A DNA stretch of 5,508 nucleotides, taken from contig JAEWCI010000238.1 in the NCBI GenBank assembly GCA_023390705.1, forward strand, positions 1 to 5,508. The letters are read 5' to 3'. Made by a program: the position numbers and the translations under genes. A model generated the notes under the pieces. That model searched no databases. It had not been told where the DNA came from and was given only the letters and a program-made list of their open reading frames with translations. This stretch comes from Pseudomonadota bacterium. GTDB taxonomy: Bacteria > Pseudomonadota > Alphaproteobacteria > Acetobacterales > Acetobacteraceae. This document shows positions 5,171-5,508 of the stretch, one piece after another. How positions within the stretch are numbered: position 1 is the first letter of the stretch; every line of letters begins with the position of its first letter.

Positions 5171-5508
5171 TCACGGCCCGAGCAGCGCCATCCAGAGCGG
5201 CAGGGTCAGCACCGAGGCGAGGTGGCCAGTGGTGGTCAGCGCCGCCATCAGCGGCGCGTCGCCGCCCATGACCCGGGCCATGACATAGGAGGTGGTGGCG
5301 GTGGGCAGCGCCATGAAGGCCAGCGCCACGGTCAGCGAAAGCCCGTCCAGCCCCAGCGCCAGCCCGAAGCCGAGGGTCAGCAGCGGCACCAGCAGCAGCT
5401 TGATGGCGGGGGTCGCCGCCTGCACCCCCGGCCGCGCCCGCAGCGCCCCCGCCGTCAGCGCCGCGCCGACGCAGAGCAGCCCCAGCGCCACCGAGGCCTG
5501 GCCCAGGC
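5171..5508 (-). CDS. AEC-family permease, C-terminal part (5' end outside the window)
   Basis: The frame is open through the right edge and stops with TGA at 5171-5173, so about the last 111 residues of a protein usually near 300-320 residues are present. The visible part starts LGQASVALGLLCVGAAL, a typical AEC membrane helix with the small-residue and Gly pattern. A second pair of helices follows (IKLLLVPLLTLGFGLALGL). Next is the family's conserved stretch MALPTATTSYVMARVMGGD, then a final helix (TTTGHLASVLTLPLWMALL). AEC (auxin efflux carrier) transporters are inner-membrane secondary carriers; bacterial members move malate, malonate and other organic acids. The substrate cannot be read here. 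It precedes the Bug-type binding protein by 54 bp on the same strand and may share its transcript. Confidence 0.9.
   Translation of the reverse strand, partial: LGQASVALGLLCVGAALTAGALRARPGVQAATPAIKLLLVPLLTLGFGLALGLDGLSLTVALAFMALPTATTSYVMARVMGGDAPLMAALTTTGHLASVLTLPLWMALLGP

Overview
The window is a dense, high-GC stretch whose gene content suggests an alphaproteobacterium, most likely an Acetobacteraceae/Roseomonas-type organism. The signs are a Tat-exported Bug (TctC-type) binding protein of the kind massively expanded in those genomes, strongly GC-rich third codon positions, and an EcfG-like promoter. This placement is inference, because no rRNA or other phylogenetic marker is present.

Left end, plus strand: the 3' part of a DUF488-family gene (3-272), then a small gene (316-606) whose protein resembles the Cas2-fold/SinR-like small proteins. 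They lie 43 bp apart in the same direction. No CRISPR array or other cas gene is visible. A short hairpin lies in the 75-bp gap before the next, convergent gene.

Everything from 682 to the right end is on the minus strand, so in transcription order it reads from right to left. An AEC-family permease (3' part, 5171-5508) is followed after 54 bp by an orphan Bug/TctC-type binding protein (start 5116). The stop codon of the Bug gene overlaps, by four bases (TTGA), the TTG start of a class I SAM-dependent methyltransferase (3147-4136). These three form a likely operon, although the methyltransferase has no obvious metabolic link to the two carboxylate-transport-type proteins.

Downstream is a roughly 440-bp stretch that holds a candidate 26-residue basic microprotein (2861-2941), preceded by a good ribosome binding site and an EcfG-type promoter-like motif. 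Next come an NTF2/SnoaL-like protein gene (2293-2703) and a 336-bp gap with three inverted repeats, including a perfect 12-bp-arm hairpin. Last is a polytopic GT-C/family-39-like membrane protein (682-1956), probably a lipid-linked sugar glycosyltransferase acting on the periplasmic side.

No complete new multi-gene system is evident. The points most worth a second look are the microprotein with its promoter, the palindrome pair at 2189-2286, the Cas2/SinR-like gene next to DUF488, and the coupled Bug-methyltransferase pair.
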